The translations under genes and the position numbers were made by a program. From positions 1 to 64,000 of the forward strand of contig NZ_FQVB01000015.1 in assembly GCF_900129305.1 (NCBI RefSeq): a stretch of DNA of 64,000 nucleotides. Direction: 5' to 3'. This document shows, piece by piece, positions 9,613 to 18,839 of this stretch (positions are counted from its first letter, which is position 1; every line of letters starts with the position of its first letter). The notes beneath the pieces are model-generated. The model was not told the origin of the DNA and made no database searches. It saw only the letters and a list, made by a program, of their open reading frames with translations. The DNA is from Desulfacinum infernum DSM 9756 (lineage in GTDB: Bacteria; Desulfobacterota; Syntrophobacteria; Syntrophobacterales; DSM-9756).

Positions 9613-11152
9613 CCGGCCCCCCGGAAGCCTTGGGGCCCCGCATCACGAAGGTGAGCGGCACCAGGGCCGCCGTGAACCAGGCAAACAGCCAGAAGGTGTC
9701 GTTGAAGGCCATCATGGTGGCCTGCCGGATGACTTCCCGATAAATCCCCGCCAGAGCCAGCTTCCGGTCGTAAAAGGATGCGGGATCCCCTCCCAGCAGC
9801 GCCAGCATCTTGTCCATGGCCATCTGGAACGGCTTGGCGAACGGCGTCAGGTGGTCCACCAGCATGTTCTGATGGAACTGGGACCGCTGGGAAAGGACCG
9901 TGGTGGAAAAGGCCACCCCGAAACTTCCGCCCAGGTTCCGAAGCAGGTTGAAGATCCCCGTGGCGTTTCCCATTTGCTCCTTGGGAATGTTCACGTAGGT
10001 GGCGGCGGAAAGGGGAACGAAAAAGAGTCCCATGCCCAGAGCCTGTACGACCCGGGGCAGGGCTACAGTCAGGAAGTCCGCCTGCAGGTTGAATCGCGAC
10101 ATCTGCCACAGGGCCACGGCGGCAAAGACCAGGCCCACGGCCAGCAGCCGACTGGGCCGAACGCCCCGCTTCATGAGATTTCCGGCCACGGGCATGATCA
10201 TGAGGCTCGCCAATCCGCCCGGTCCCAGCACCAGTCCCGCCCAGAGCGCCGTATAGCCCATGAGGTTCTGCAGATAGAGAGGCAGGAGCACGATGCTGCC
10301 GAATAGGCAGAAGAACCCTGTGAACATGATGATGTTTCCCGCCGTGAAGGTGGCGTCCGAAAAGACCCGGAGGTTCACCACCGGATGGCGCACCCGAAGC
10401 TCCACCACCACGAAGAGGGTCAAAGCCACCGCAGCGATCACCGAAAGCACCACGATGAAATGCGATTGGAACCAGTCTTCCCGCTCCCCCTTGTCCAGCA
10501 CGATCTGCAGGCAGCCCAGGCCCACCACCAAAAGCGCCAGGCCCCAATGGTCGATGCGGATCTGGCGGGCCCGGATATAGGGCGGGTCGTGCACAAACAG
10601 GAACGCCATGAAGACGGCCAGCAGCCCGATGGGCACGTTGATGTAGAAGACCCAGCGCCAGGACCAGCTGTCCGTGATCCATCCGCCCACCACGGGCCCC
10701 AGGATCGGGGCGAACACCACGCCCATGCCGAAGATGGCCATGGCCACCCCGTGTTCCCGCACAGGAAAGGTCTCCAGCAGGATGGCCTGGGACAGGGGCT
10801 GCAGGCCCCCTCCCCCCAGACCCTGAAGAATGCGAGCCACGATGAGCATCTCCAGGGTGGGGGCCGCTCCGCACAGGATGGAACTCAACGTGAAGAGCAC
10901 GATGGAAAAGATCAGGTAGTTGCGGCGGCCGAAGATGCTGGCCAGCCACCCCGTGATGGGGATGACGATGGCGTTGGAGACCAGGTAGGACGTGAGGACC
11001 CAGGTGACCTCGTCCACCCCCGCATTGAGGCTCCCCTGGATGTGGGGAAGCGACACGTTCACCACACTGGTGTCCATGACCTCGATGAAGGTGGGGATGA
11101 TCACCGTCATGGCCACGGCCCACTTGCGGGCCTCCGGGTTGGGGGCGTTCAC
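9599..11152 (-). CDS. emrB: Drug:H+ antiporter, DHA2/EmrB family
   Basis: This 517-residue inner-membrane protein has about 14 hydrophobic segments, as in the DHA2 branch of the major facilitator superfamily. The early IEVMDTSVVNVSLPHI motif in TM1 is the family signature (D-x-T-x-V-N-V-A). With EmrA and an outer-membrane TolC-like channel it would expel hydrophobic toxicants using proton influx. Its ATG overlaps the emrA stop by 4 bp (ATGA), so the two are translationally coupled. It is the last gene of tetR-emrA-emrB, consistent with control by the TetR protein. No tolC lies in the window. Confidence 0.93.
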   Translation of the reverse strand: MNAPNPEARKWAVAMTVIIPTFIEVMDTSVVNVSLPHIQGSLNAGVDEVTWVLTSYLVSNAIVIPITGWLASIFGRRNYLIFSIVLFTLSSILCGAAPTLEMLIVARILQGLGGGGLQPLSQAILLETFPVREHGVAMAIFGMGVVFAPILGPVVGGWITDSWSWRWVFYINVPIGLLAVFMAFLFVHDPPYIRARQIRIDHWGLALLVVGLGCLQIVLDKGEREDWFQSHFIVVLSVIAAVALTLFVVVELRVRHPVVNLRVFSDATFTAGNIIMFTGFFCLFGSIVLLPLYLQNLMGYTALWAGLVLGPGGLASLMIMPVAGNLMKRGVRPSRLLAVGLVFAAVALWQMSRFNLQADFLTVALPRVVQALGMGLFFVPLSAATYVNIPKEQMGNATGIFNLLRNLGGSFGVAFSTTVLSQRSQFHQNMLVDHLTPFAKPFQMAMDKMLALLGGDPASFYDRKLALAGIYREVIRQATMMAFNDTFWLFAWFTAALVPLTFVMRGPKASGGPVMVH

Positions 11153-12426
11153 GACCGGCCTCCTCCAGGTGCCGCACGCAGCCGCGGTCCGCTCTGGTCC
11201 GACGTGTCCACCGTCACTTCCAGGCTGAAGCCCACACGCAGAGGGAATTCAGGGGAAAACGGCTCCTCCAGCTCGATGCGCACGGGCACCCTCTGGGTGA
11301 TCTTCACCCAGTTTCCCGTGGCGTTTTCCGGCGGCAGCAGCGAAAAGGCCGCCCCGGTGCCCGAGCGGATCCCCACCACCCGGCCGCGGAAGGTCTTTCC
11401 CGGATAACAGTCCGCCTTCACTTCCGCCGGCTGGCCGATCCGGATCTCCTCCACCTGGGTTTCCTTGAAATTGGCCTCCACATAGACATCCTGGAGCGGC
11501 ACCACGGCCAGAAGCGGCTGTCCGGGCTGCACCCGCTCGCCCACCTGGATCCGCTTCTGGGCCACATACCCGTCCAGGGGCGCCGTGACCCGACAGTAGG
11601 AAACATTGAGGCGGGCCTTTTCCAGCTTGGCCTCCAGTTCCTTTTCCTGGGCCCGCATGGCCGCGATCTTCCGCTCCTGCACCTGAACCTGAAGCCGGGC
11701 CGCCTTGGCTTCGTCCAGCCTGGCCCTCGCCAACAGGACATCCTTTTCCGCCGCCTCCACGGCGCTCACGGCAGCCCGGTAGCGGGCTTCCACGGACGAA
11801 AGTGCGGCTTCGGCCTTCCGAAGGGCCGTTTTCATGCGGTCCCGGTCCCGAACGGAGGCCGCCCCTTCCCGGGCCAAGGCGTCGAACCGTTCCCAGTCCC
11901 TTTTGGCGTGGCGCCAGTCGGCCAGAACCCCGTCGCGTTGTCCCGCCACCTCCTCAAGCCGCTCCTTGGCCCCCGCCAGCTGGGCCTCGGATGCGGAAAG
12001 GGCCGCCTGGGCGCCCTGAACGGACGCCTGCGTCGAGGCCTTGAGGTATTCGAGAACCGTGACGGCGGCCTCCATTTCCGCCCGGAGCCGCTTGAGCGCC
12101 GCCTCCGCCTCGGCCTCCTGCACCCGGTAGTCCGTGGGATCGAGGCTCACCAGTTCCCGTCCCCTTTCCACGAAGTCGTCGTTTTCCACATGCACGGCCA
12201 CGATGGTTCCCGGAATCCGGGCGCTCACCGCCGCCACATCCGCCATCACATAGGCGTTGTCCGTGGATTCCTTGTTGCGGACAAAGAACCACCAATAGAA
12301 GGCGCCCAAAACCACGGCCCCCGCCAACACCAGGAACAGGACCTTCTTCACGTTGTTTCGCCTGGGAACGGACGTCGGTTCATCAGGCGTTCTCTCTTCC
12401 ACCTTCTCCACCATGGTGACCTTCAC
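11149..12426 (-). CDS. emrA: EmrA/HlyD-family membrane fusion protein
   Basis: This 425-residue periplasmic adaptor is anchored by one N-terminal transmembrane segment (about residues 28-48, VLFLVLAGAVVLGAFYWWFF). A biotinyl-lipoyl-like half motif follows (AVSARIPGTIVAVHVENDDFVERGRELVSLD), then a long alpha-hairpin rich in Ala, Glu, Arg and Lys. The second half motif (VTAPLDGYVAQKRIQVGERVQPGQPLLAVV) and a beta-barrel complete the fold. It links EmrB to an outer-membrane channel. Start and stop overlap the flanking tetR and emrB genes by 4 bp each, so all three genes are one coupled transcription unit. Confidence 0.93.
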   Translation of the reverse strand: MKVTMVEKVEERTPDEPTSVPRRNNVKKVLFLVLAGAVVLGAFYWWFFVRNKESTDNAYVMADVAAVSARIPGTIVAVHVENDDFVERGRELVSLDPTDYRVQEAEAEAALKRLRAEMEAAVTVLEYLKASTQASVQGAQAALSASEAQLAGAKERLEEVAGQRDGVLADWRHAKRDWERFDALAREGAASVRDRDRMKTALRKAEAALSSVEARYRAAVSAVEAAEKDVLLARARLDEAKAARLQVQVQERKIAAMRAQEKELEAKLEKARLNVSYCRVTAPLDGYVAQKRIQVGERVQPGQPLLAVVPLQDVYVEANFKETQVEEIRIGQPAEVKADCYPGKTFRGRVVGIRSGTGAAFSLLPPENATGNWVKITQRVPVRIELEEPFSPEFPLRVGFSLEVTVDTSDQSGPRLRAAPGGGRS

Positions 12427-13061
12427 TCCCGCCCTTCCGGGTCTTCACCACGAATCCCCCGCCAAAAGACATCCGCTATGGCGTCGCTCAAATCCTCCAG
12501 ATCCAGGCCTTTGGTAAAGCCTTCCCCGAACACCTCCCGCAACAGCACCACGTAATGGGCCATGCCGATCAGCAGACGCGCCGCCAAATCCCCGTCCAGA
12601 TCCCGCACGGTGCCATCGTTCATGCCTTTTCTGAGATAGGAGGATAGAAGCTCCAGAAACCGGGCCCGGGGACCCCGCACAAAGTCCCTGGCCAGCTCAT
12701 GGCCTTCCAGGGCGCTGAAAAGCACAATGCGAACGAAGGCGGGATCCGAGGCGTGCCGTTGCAGGAAGGAACGGACCACGCGGCGCAGCACCGTGGGGAC
12801 ATCGCCCAGGGCCCCCCAGTCCAGATCCCAGGCCGAACGCATCTCCTCCACCTTCCCTTCCAGGATGGCGTGGTAGAGGGCTTCCTTGCTGGGGAAGTGC
12901 TGGTAGAGCATGGCTTCGCTCACCCCCGCCTGCCGTGCCAGGTCCCGGACCGTAGTCCCCTGGAAACCCTTCTGGGAAAAGAGCCGGATGGCAGCCTCCA
13001 GGATCTTTCGGCGCCGCTCTTCCGCCGACAGTCTGGATCTGGGTGGAGCCGAAGCCGTCAC
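12423..13061 (-). CDS. TetR-family transcriptional repressor of the emrAB operon
   Basis: This 212-residue protein has a TetR helix-turn-helix at about residues 15-60 ([50 protein letters not shown]) and a helical ligand-binding C-domain. The reading frame is open much further upstream, but homology to the family begins here. A GTG at 13061 is preceded by a strong GGGAGG, so this start was chosen over the 383-residue version. A perfect inverted repeat lies 22 bp upstream, so it probably represses its own operon and is released by the substrate of EmrAB. Confidence 0.9.
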   Translation of the reverse strand: MTASAPPRSRLSAEERRRKILEAAIRLFSQKGFQGTTVRDLARQAGVSEAMLYQHFPSKEALYHAILEGKVEEMRSAWDLDWGALGDVPTVLRRVVRSFLQRHASDPAFVRIVLFSALEGHELARDFVRGPRARFLELLSSYLRKGMNDGTVRDLDGDLAARLLIGMAHYVVLLREVFGEGFTKGLDLEDLSDAIADVFWRGIRGEDPEGRE

Positions 13062-13082
13062 GCGTCCTGCCTCCCTTCGCAC

Positions 13083-13098
13083 AAGTAAACATTTACTT
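13083..13098. promoter_or_regulatory. Palindromic operator (probable TetR site)
   Basis: A perfect inverted repeat AAGTAAA-CA-TTTACTT lies just upstream of the tetR GTG. Read on the minus strand it overlaps a plausible -10 (TTTACT) placed 17 bp after TTGTCT. A repressor bound here would block the whole tetR-emrA-emrB operon. The assignment to this TetR is inferred from position. Confidence 0.75.
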
Positions 13099-13100
13099 AG

Positions 13101-13692
13101 TTTTTTAGACAATCGCCCCTGTCGGATCAACAAAAATCCTGCAAGTGAAGGATCCTCCTCCCCCGCAATGCAAAAGGGCACGCGTGAGGCCCGTCTCCAC
13201 AATAATGCGTGGACGCCGGAAGCGACCGACGCACCATTTGGGGGACCTCTGAAAGCCGCGACAGGGGCGCCCGACCAGCCAAGAAGCTTTTCTGAGAACG
13301 GCATTTTCAAAGGAGCGCGGCCTTTGCGCCCGCTTCTCGTGCGGGCCGGAGGCCCGCATTCCCACGAGACCTTCGGGTTCGTTGTCGCACAGCCTCCGAG
13401 GACCGTGCCATCGCACTTCGCAGCACACCCGCACGACGCCCTGGTTTCACCCGTTCTTTCATCCATGCGCCGTGGGGAAACTCGCCCGGATCGTTCAGCT
13501 GGCCCCACCGCCGCAGGGGTGGATTGCGCATCCCCCGGACGTTGGAGCTTTTTCCTTGACTTTCCCGGCCGCAAAACACCATATAGTCAATTTTACAGCT
13601 TTTTCTTCGCTCATAAGGGGCCACCCCGTCCATCCCCCCGGTGGACGGCACCGGATTTCCAGACGACCCAATCAGGACAAGAGGAGCCGCAC
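13101..13692. other. Intergenic region between tetR and glyQ
   Basis: No supported gene lies in these 592 bases, although the glyQ frame stays open backwards. There is a bulged hairpin at 13336-13370 with a perfect inner stem (TGCGGGCC-GGA-GGCCCGCA at 13340-13358). A sequence near 13450-13480 (GTTCTTTCATC followed by GTGGG) resembles one near 19170, so this looks like decayed repeat DNA. TTGACT at 13556 and TATAGT at 13582 are 20 bp apart, a poor promoter match for glyQ. Confidence 0.5.
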
Positions 13693-14571
<879 letters not shown>

Positions 14572-14735
14572 AGGGGAAAGGCTAAAGGGCAAAGGTTAAA
14601 GGTTAAAGGGGAGAGGAAAAAGGGAAAGGGGAGGCAAGCGGGTTCGCAGTATCCCCACACCGAGCCCCTTGCCCCTTGTACCTTTTACCTTGGGCCTTTC
14701 ACCTTGCACCTTGGGTCACTCACCTCCCACCACTG
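14572..14735. repeat. Purine-rich heptamer-like tract and its pyrimidine-rich counterpart in the glyQ-glyS spacer
   Basis: The first half (14572-14634) is almost pure A/G on the top strand and built of degenerate units such as TTAAAGG and AAAGGGC. The second half (about 14662-14720) is C/T-rich with CCTTTTACCTT and CCTTTCACCTT units, roughly complementary to the first. In the transcript the two halves could pair into a long imperfect hairpin between the glyQ stop and the glyS start. Confidence 0.7.
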
Positions 14736-14749
14736 AGACGAGGACGAAT

Positions 14750-16822
14750 ATGGGACAGGAATTCTACCTGGAAATAGGCAGTGAGGAGATACCGGCGGGG
14801 TACATCGGCCCGGCGCTGGAAGCCATGGCCCGCCAAATGGTGAACTTTCTCGACGATCACCGCATCGGCCACGGAGAGCCTGTGACCACGGGAACCCCGA
14901 GGCGGCTGTGCCTGTGGATTCCCGACGTTGCGGAAAAACAGCAGCCCACCAGCACGGAGATTATCGGCCCGCCCAAATCGGTGGCCTTCGACGAGGCCGG
15001 AAACCCCACCAAGGCGGCGGAAGGCTTCGCCCGCAACCAGGGCATCGAGGTGTCCCAGCTCACCATCAAGAGCACGCCCAAGGGCGATTACGTCTGCCTG
15101 GTCAAGGAAGAGGCGGGCCTGCCCACCAAGGATTTGCTGGAACGCATGCTTCCGGACTTCGTGGCCCACATCCCCTTTCCCAAGTCCATGCGCTGGGGCG
15201 GTCTTTCCGTGACCTTTGCACGCCCGGTCCACTGGATCGTTTGCCTGCTGGGCGACCAGGTGGTGGAGTTCACCTACGGGGATGTGGCCAGCGGAACCCG
15301 CTCCTTCGGCCATCGGTTCATGGCGCCGGAATGGATTTCCGTCAGCTCCTTTGCGGAGCACAAGAAGAATCTGGCTGCCCTCAAGGTCATCGTGGACACT
15401 GACGAAAGACGCGCCATGATCCTGGAGGGGATCCGCCAAAAGGCCGCCGACGTGGGAGGCGCCGTCCTGGAAGATCCCGATCTGCTGGACGAAGTGACCA
15501 ACCTGGTGGAATTCCCTTATCCGCTCCTGGGAAGCTTCGAAGAAAAATACCTGGCCCTGCCGCCGGAACTGCTCATTACCGTCATGAAAGAACACCAGCG
15601 CTACTTCGCCATCACCGATGCCCAAGGGAACCTGATGCCCCACTTTGTCACCGTGGCCAACACGGTCCCGCGGGATCCCGCGCTGGTGGCTGCGGGCAAT
15701 GCGCGGGTGGTCCGGGCCCGCCTGGAAGACGCCCGTTTCTACTACGAAGAAGACCAGAAGGTGCGGCTGGAGGACAGGGCCGAGGAACTCAAGAGCGTGG
15801 TCTTCCACGCCAAGCTGGGGACCAGCTGGGAGAAGGTGGAACGTTTCACCGCTCTGGCCCAGTGGCTCTGCGAGCGCCTCTGCCGCGAAAAGCAAGACCT
15901 GGTGGCCCGGGCCGCCTACCTGTGCAAGGCGGACCTGGTGAGTGGCATGGTGGGCGAATTCCCCGAACTTCAGGGCGTCATGGGGCGCGCCTACGCCCGG
16001 TTGCAGGGGGAACCGGAAGAGGTGGCCCAGGCCATCTACGAACACTACCTGCCCAACCGGGCCGGCGGGCCGCTGCCGCAGGGCATGGAAGGCACGATCC
16101 TGAGCATCGCCGACAAGATGGACACCATCGTGGGCTGCTTCGGCGTGGGGCTACTTCCCACGGGCACGGCCGATCCCTTTGCCCTCCGACGCCAGACCCT
16201 GGGCATCATCCGTATCGTGCTGGAAAAGAATCTGCGTTTTTCCCTGGGTGAACTCATTGACCAGGCCATTCCGCTTCTCAAGGAGAAGATGACCGAGCCC
16301 GAAACCACTGTGAAGGCCGGTGTCCTGGACTTCTTCCGCGGCCGGCTCCATCACCACCTGGTATCCCAGGAAAGGTTGCGTCCGGATATCGTGGAGGCGG
16401 CCCTCTCCGCGGGCATCGACGACCTGGTGGACGCCGTGGCGCGCGTGCGGGCGCTGGCCGCCTTCACGCAGCGGCCCGACTTCGAAAGCCTGGCCACCGC
16501 GTTCAAGCGCGTGGGCAACATCATCAAGGACGGCGAAAAAGCACCCGTGGAACCGGATGCCTTCCAGGCGGACGTGGAAAAGGCCCTCTACGGGGCCTAC
16601 AGCGAAGCGGCCGGGCTGGTGGAAGCCCGGGTGGCTTCCGGCGACTACGACGGGGCTCTGGCGGCGGTCGCCGCCTTGCGGGATCCCATCGACGCCTTCT
16701 TCGACGGCGTGCTCGTCATGGACAAAGACGAAAAGGTCCGGCGAAACCGGCTGGCCCTGCTCACGGCCATCCACGATCTTTTCCATGGAATTGCGGACTT
16801 TCGCAAGGTGCAGACGGCCTGA
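14750..16822 (+). CDS. glyS: Glycyl-tRNA synthetase beta subunit
   Basis: The 690 residues equal the usual GlyS length. It begins MGQEFYLEIGSEEIPAGYI, the classical N-terminus, and runs through the tRNA-synthetase beta domain with an HD-like region to a C-terminal DALR anticodon-binding domain (about 580-680). It recognises tRNA-Gly and is needed with GlyQ for aminoacylation. The ATG at 14750 was preferred over the upstream in-frame start because of homology and the GAGG 8 bp before it. Confidence 0.97.
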   Translation: MGQEFYLEIGSEEIPAGYIGPALEAMARQMVNFLDDHRIGHGEPVTTGTPRRLCLWIPDVAEKQQPTSTEIIGPPKSVAFDEAGNPTKAAEGFARNQGIEVSQLTIKSTPKGDYVCLVKEEAGLPTKDLLERMLPDFVAHIPFPKSMRWGGLSVTFARPVHWIVCLLGDQVVEFTYGDVASGTRSFGHRFMAPEWISVSSFAEHKKNLAALKVIVDTDERRAMILEGIRQKAADVGGAVLEDPDLLDEVTNLVEFPYPLLGSFEEKYLALPPELLITVMKEHQRYFAITDAQGNLMPHFVTVANTVPRDPALVAAGNARVVRARLEDARFYYEEDQKVRLEDRAEELKSVVFHAKLGTSWEKVERFTALAQWLCERLCREKQDLVARAAYLCKADLVSGMVGEFPELQGVMGRAYARLQGEPEEVAQAIYEHYLPNRAGGPLPQGMEGTILSIADKMDTIVGCFGVGLLPTGTADPFALRRQTLGIIRIVLEKNLRFSLGELIDQAIPLLKEKMTEPETTVKAGVLDFFRGRLHHHLVSQERLRPDIVEAALSAGIDDLVDAVARVRALAAFTQRPDFESLATAFKRVGNIIKDGEKAPVEPDAFQADVEKALYGAYSEAAGLVEARVASGDYDGALAAVAALRDPIDAFFDGVLVMDKDEKVRRNRLALLTAIHDLFHGIADFRKVQTA

Positions 16823-16905
16823 TCGGCCCACAGGGCAGACGTGCGCCACTGGGAGGATCCCACGGTGCTGAAGCCCCGCGGCTACGGTCCAATCTTTTGA
16901 GCCCT

Positions 16906-16931
16906 TAGGGGCGGTTCGCGAACCGCCCCTA
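16906..16931. repeat. GTAGGGGCG palindrome family, copy 1
   Basis: A perfect 26-bp palindrome has outer arms TAGGGGCG/CGCCCCTA and centre GTTCGCGAAC. The central 24 bp recur identically at 37887-37910. Confidence 0.9.
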
Positions 16932-17073
16932 CACCGACCTTAGAAGATAACTTTCATGGCATCGCACGTGCGTCACGGCGCCGGCCCAAGGGCCCTTAGT
17001 TTTCCTAACGATCATGATCGCTCTTGCACCACCCGGCATGAATGGAAGAACCTGGGGCGGTGTAGTCTCTTTT

Positions 17074-17162
17074 TGTGGGAGCACCGCAAGACGCTATGAG
17101 TTCCCGGCCACACCGCCATTGAGTGGCCGGCCAACCGTTTCGCGGCTTTCGCCGCTCCCACA
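17074..17162 (-). repeat. 89-bp TGTGGGAGC element, copy 1
   Basis: The element starts TGTGGGAGC and ends with its exact reverse complement GCTCCCACA. The inside contains GGCGAAAGCCGCGAAA on the minus strand. It is the same length and sequence type as 19065-19153, in the opposite orientation. The edges resemble REP sequences known from Pseudomonas. Confidence 0.8.
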
Positions 17163-17180
17163 TACCCGTCATTTCCATTT

Positions 17181-17217
17181 GCGTCTATTCGCGTTCATTC
17201 GCGGTTCTCTTTCACAT
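17181..17217 (+). repeat. TTCATTCGCGGTTC repeat, copy 1
   Basis: This degenerate repeat of about 37 bp is also seen at 20416-20452 (same strand) and 35190-35227 (opposite strand). The shared core is GCGTTCATTCGCGGTTCTC. It ends just upstream of the SD of the BON lipoprotein gene. Confidence 0.75.
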
Positions 17218-17235
17218 CAAGGAGGGACCACAGCC

Positions 17236-17550
17236 ATGCAACGATTCCGACCTGTCGCCTGTTTCCTGTTGGCGATCGTCCTGGTGGCCGGCCTCACCGC
17301 TTGCCAGACCCCGGCCGGCCGCAGCGCCGGCCAGGTGCTGGACGACGCCACCATCACGGCCAAGGTGAAAGCCAAGCTTCTGGACGACCCGCTGGTGAGC
17401 GGCCTGGCCATCGATGTGGACACCTTCCAGGGGGAAGTGACGCTCACGGGTGTGGTCAACTCTCCCAAAGCCCGCATCCGTGCCGAAGATCTGGCCAGAA
17501 AGACACGAGGCGTCCGTTCGGTGCGCAATCTGCTGCGCATCCAACCGTGA
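17236..17550 (+). CDS. BON-domain lipoprotein
   Basis: This 104-residue exported lipoprotein has the hydrophobic signal FLLAIVLVAGLTAC with lipobox LTAC, lipidated on Cys at about residue 21. One BON domain follows (about 35-102: DDATITAKVKAKLLDDPLVSGLAIDVDTFQGEVTLTGVV). BON domains bind phospholipid surfaces or partner proteins and occur in OsmY-like envelope-stress proteins. The chosen ATG has an excellent AAGGAGGG in front; the longer open frame runs through repeats. It is probably monocistronic, with a terminator downstream. Confidence 0.88.
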   Translation: MQRFRPVACFLLAIVLVAGLTACQTPAGRSAGQVLDDATITAKVKAKLLDDPLVSGLAIDVDTFQGEVTLTGVVNSPKARIRAEDLARKTRGVRSVRNLLRIQP

Positions 17551-17598
17551 GAAGCGGATGAAGGATTAAAAGATTAAACATCCGAGAAGCGATGTTGG

Positions 17599-17634
17599 AA
17601 AGGCACCACCCGTAGGCAAGGGGGTGCCTTTTTT
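17599..17634 (+). terminator. Rho-independent terminator after the BON gene
   Basis: AAGGCACCACC pairs with GGGGGTGCCTT (one mismatch) across a 9-nt loop and is followed by a T run. It also abuts the stop codon of the convergent MFS gene, so it may serve both genes. Confidence 0.8.
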
Positions 17635-18839
17635 CATGCGGAAATCTTTTCGGCGGGCTGCACCAGGTGGAGGGTCCTTCGGATGCTCGGCAGCAGCGCC
17701 AGGGTGGCGACCAGAACAACCATTCCGCTCACCGCGAAGACCCCCCGGTAGCCCACGTGGGGCATCAGAAGTCCCGCGCCGTAGTTCCCCGCAAAGACCC
17801 CAACGGTGCGCACCGCATAAACCACCGCCGAATGGCCCCCCAGCCGTCCCGCCGGGAAGAAGGCCGCCGTCATGATGCTCATGGCCAGCATGACGGGGAC
17901 ATCCCCCAGGGTATGAAAGATCCGGACCAGAATCATCTGGGAAAGGCCGCCCGCAAAGCCCGTCAGCACCTGGAAGACCGAAGAAATCATCAACCCCAGG
18001 GCCAACAGCCGGATCACGCTCTGGCGCACGTCGAACCGATGCCCCAATCCGGGCGACACCAACGCCATCCAGACGCCGATGGCCAGGAAACACCAGCCGA
18101 TCTGGGCATTGGTGAATCCCAGGCCCTTCTTCATGAGAAGCGTAAAGGCGGTGTGTTCCACTCCCAGGTGGGATGCGTAGATGACCCAGATGAGGAGGAA
18201 CAGGAGGGCGCGGGGCTGTTTGAGGTCCTCCCTGTAGTCCTTGATCCCGAAGTGGATGGGCTCACTGTCCTCCAAGAGAAGCACGATCACCAGGAGCGCC
18301 ACCGCTCCCACCACGGCGAAGCGAAGCATCCGGACGTAATCCATTTCCCCCCAGACCGTTCCGGCCAGCAGCGGGCCCATTCCGAACCCCAGGAAGGTGC
18401 CCATCTGGAAGATCGCGATCTTCAGTCCGCGGTGAGAGGGCTTGATGACCTTGAGAAAAAGGGCCTGCAACACGATCTGAAAGATCGCCCACGCGATCCC
18501 TCCCAGGCAGGCCATCACCAGGAAGGCGGCGGTGGTCCGGGCCACCCGCAACCCCAGGAGATGGAAAAGCAGCAAGACCGCCCCCGCCATCAGCACCTTT
18601 CTGGGGCTCACCCTGTCGGACAAAACCCCCAGAGGAAGCATCAAAAGGAGAGCGGAAATGGAATAGGAACCCATGATGGTTCCGATCATGGAATCGGAAA
18701 TCCCCACCTCCTGCAGGTGGACGGGCAGGAAGGAAAGGGTCATCCACAGCACGGTCACGAACGTGAATCCGCACAGGGGGAAGGTGATGAGGCGCATGGG
18801 AAACGGGATTACCCGGGGAATCACAAGGGTCAGCTTCAT
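17634..18839 (-). CDS. Major facilitator superfamily transporter
   Basis: This 401-residue integral membrane protein has about 12 hydrophobic segments and an MFS loop motif, GVLSDRVSPRKVLMAG, between TM2 and TM3. The substrate cannot be deduced; drug/sugar efflux-type MFS proteins of this length are common. ATG 18839 was preferred over the longer frame because GGAG lies 8 bp upstream and the preceding peptide is not membrane-like. It is convergent with the BON gene and shares the terminator between them; the OmpA-family gene is divergent upstream. Confidence 0.85.
   Translation of the reverse strand: MKLTLVIPRVIPFPMRLITFPLCGFTFVTVLWMTLSFLPVHLQEVGISDSMIGTIMGSYSISALLLMLPLGVLSDRVSPRKVLMAGAVLLLFHLLGLRVARTTAAFLVMACLGGIAWAIFQIVLQALFLKVIKPSHRGLKIAIFQMGTFLGFGMGPLLAGTVWGEMDYVRMLRFAVVGAVALLVIVLLLEDSEPIHFGIKDYREDLKQPRALLFLLIWVIYASHLGVEHTAFTLLMKKGLGFTNAQIGWCFLAIGVWMALVSPGLGHRFDVRQSVIRLLALGLMISSVFQVLTGFAGGLSQMILVRIFHTLGDVPVMLAMSIMTAAFFPAGRLGGHSAVVYAVRTVGVFAGNYGAGLLMPHVGYRGVFAVSGMVVLVATLALLPSIRRTLHLVQPAEKISA

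Larger units (their letters stand above)
16823..17235. other. Repeat-packed intergenic region between glyS and the BON gene
   Basis: These 413 bases contain no gene. In order they hold a fragment resembling the inside of the 221-bp element (GCTGAAGCCCCGCGGCTAC near 16867-16885), a perfect 26-bp palindrome (16906-16931), an 89-bp TGTGGGAGC-bounded element (17074-17162) and a copy of the TTCATTCGCGGTTC repeat (17181-17217), which ends just before the SD of the BON gene. Confidence 0.75.

Noticed and set aside
10385-11407. Long plus-strand frame opposite emrA/emrB
   Set aside because: It is antisense to well-defined genes and its His/Asp/Gln-rich composition is typical of a high-G+C shadow frame.
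13062-13574. 383-residue version of the TetR protein
   Set aside because: The extra 171 residues have no domain, and the GTG at 13061 with GGGAGG fits TetR length and the operator position.
13556-13587. glyQ promoter TTGACT/TATAGT
   Set aside because: The spacing of 20 bp is outside the usual 16-18 bp range; kept only as a remark.
12910-13692. Extended N-terminus of GlyQ
   Set aside because: GlyQ homology begins exactly at 13693 with an SD; the upstream frame crosses tetR on the other strand and repeat DNA.
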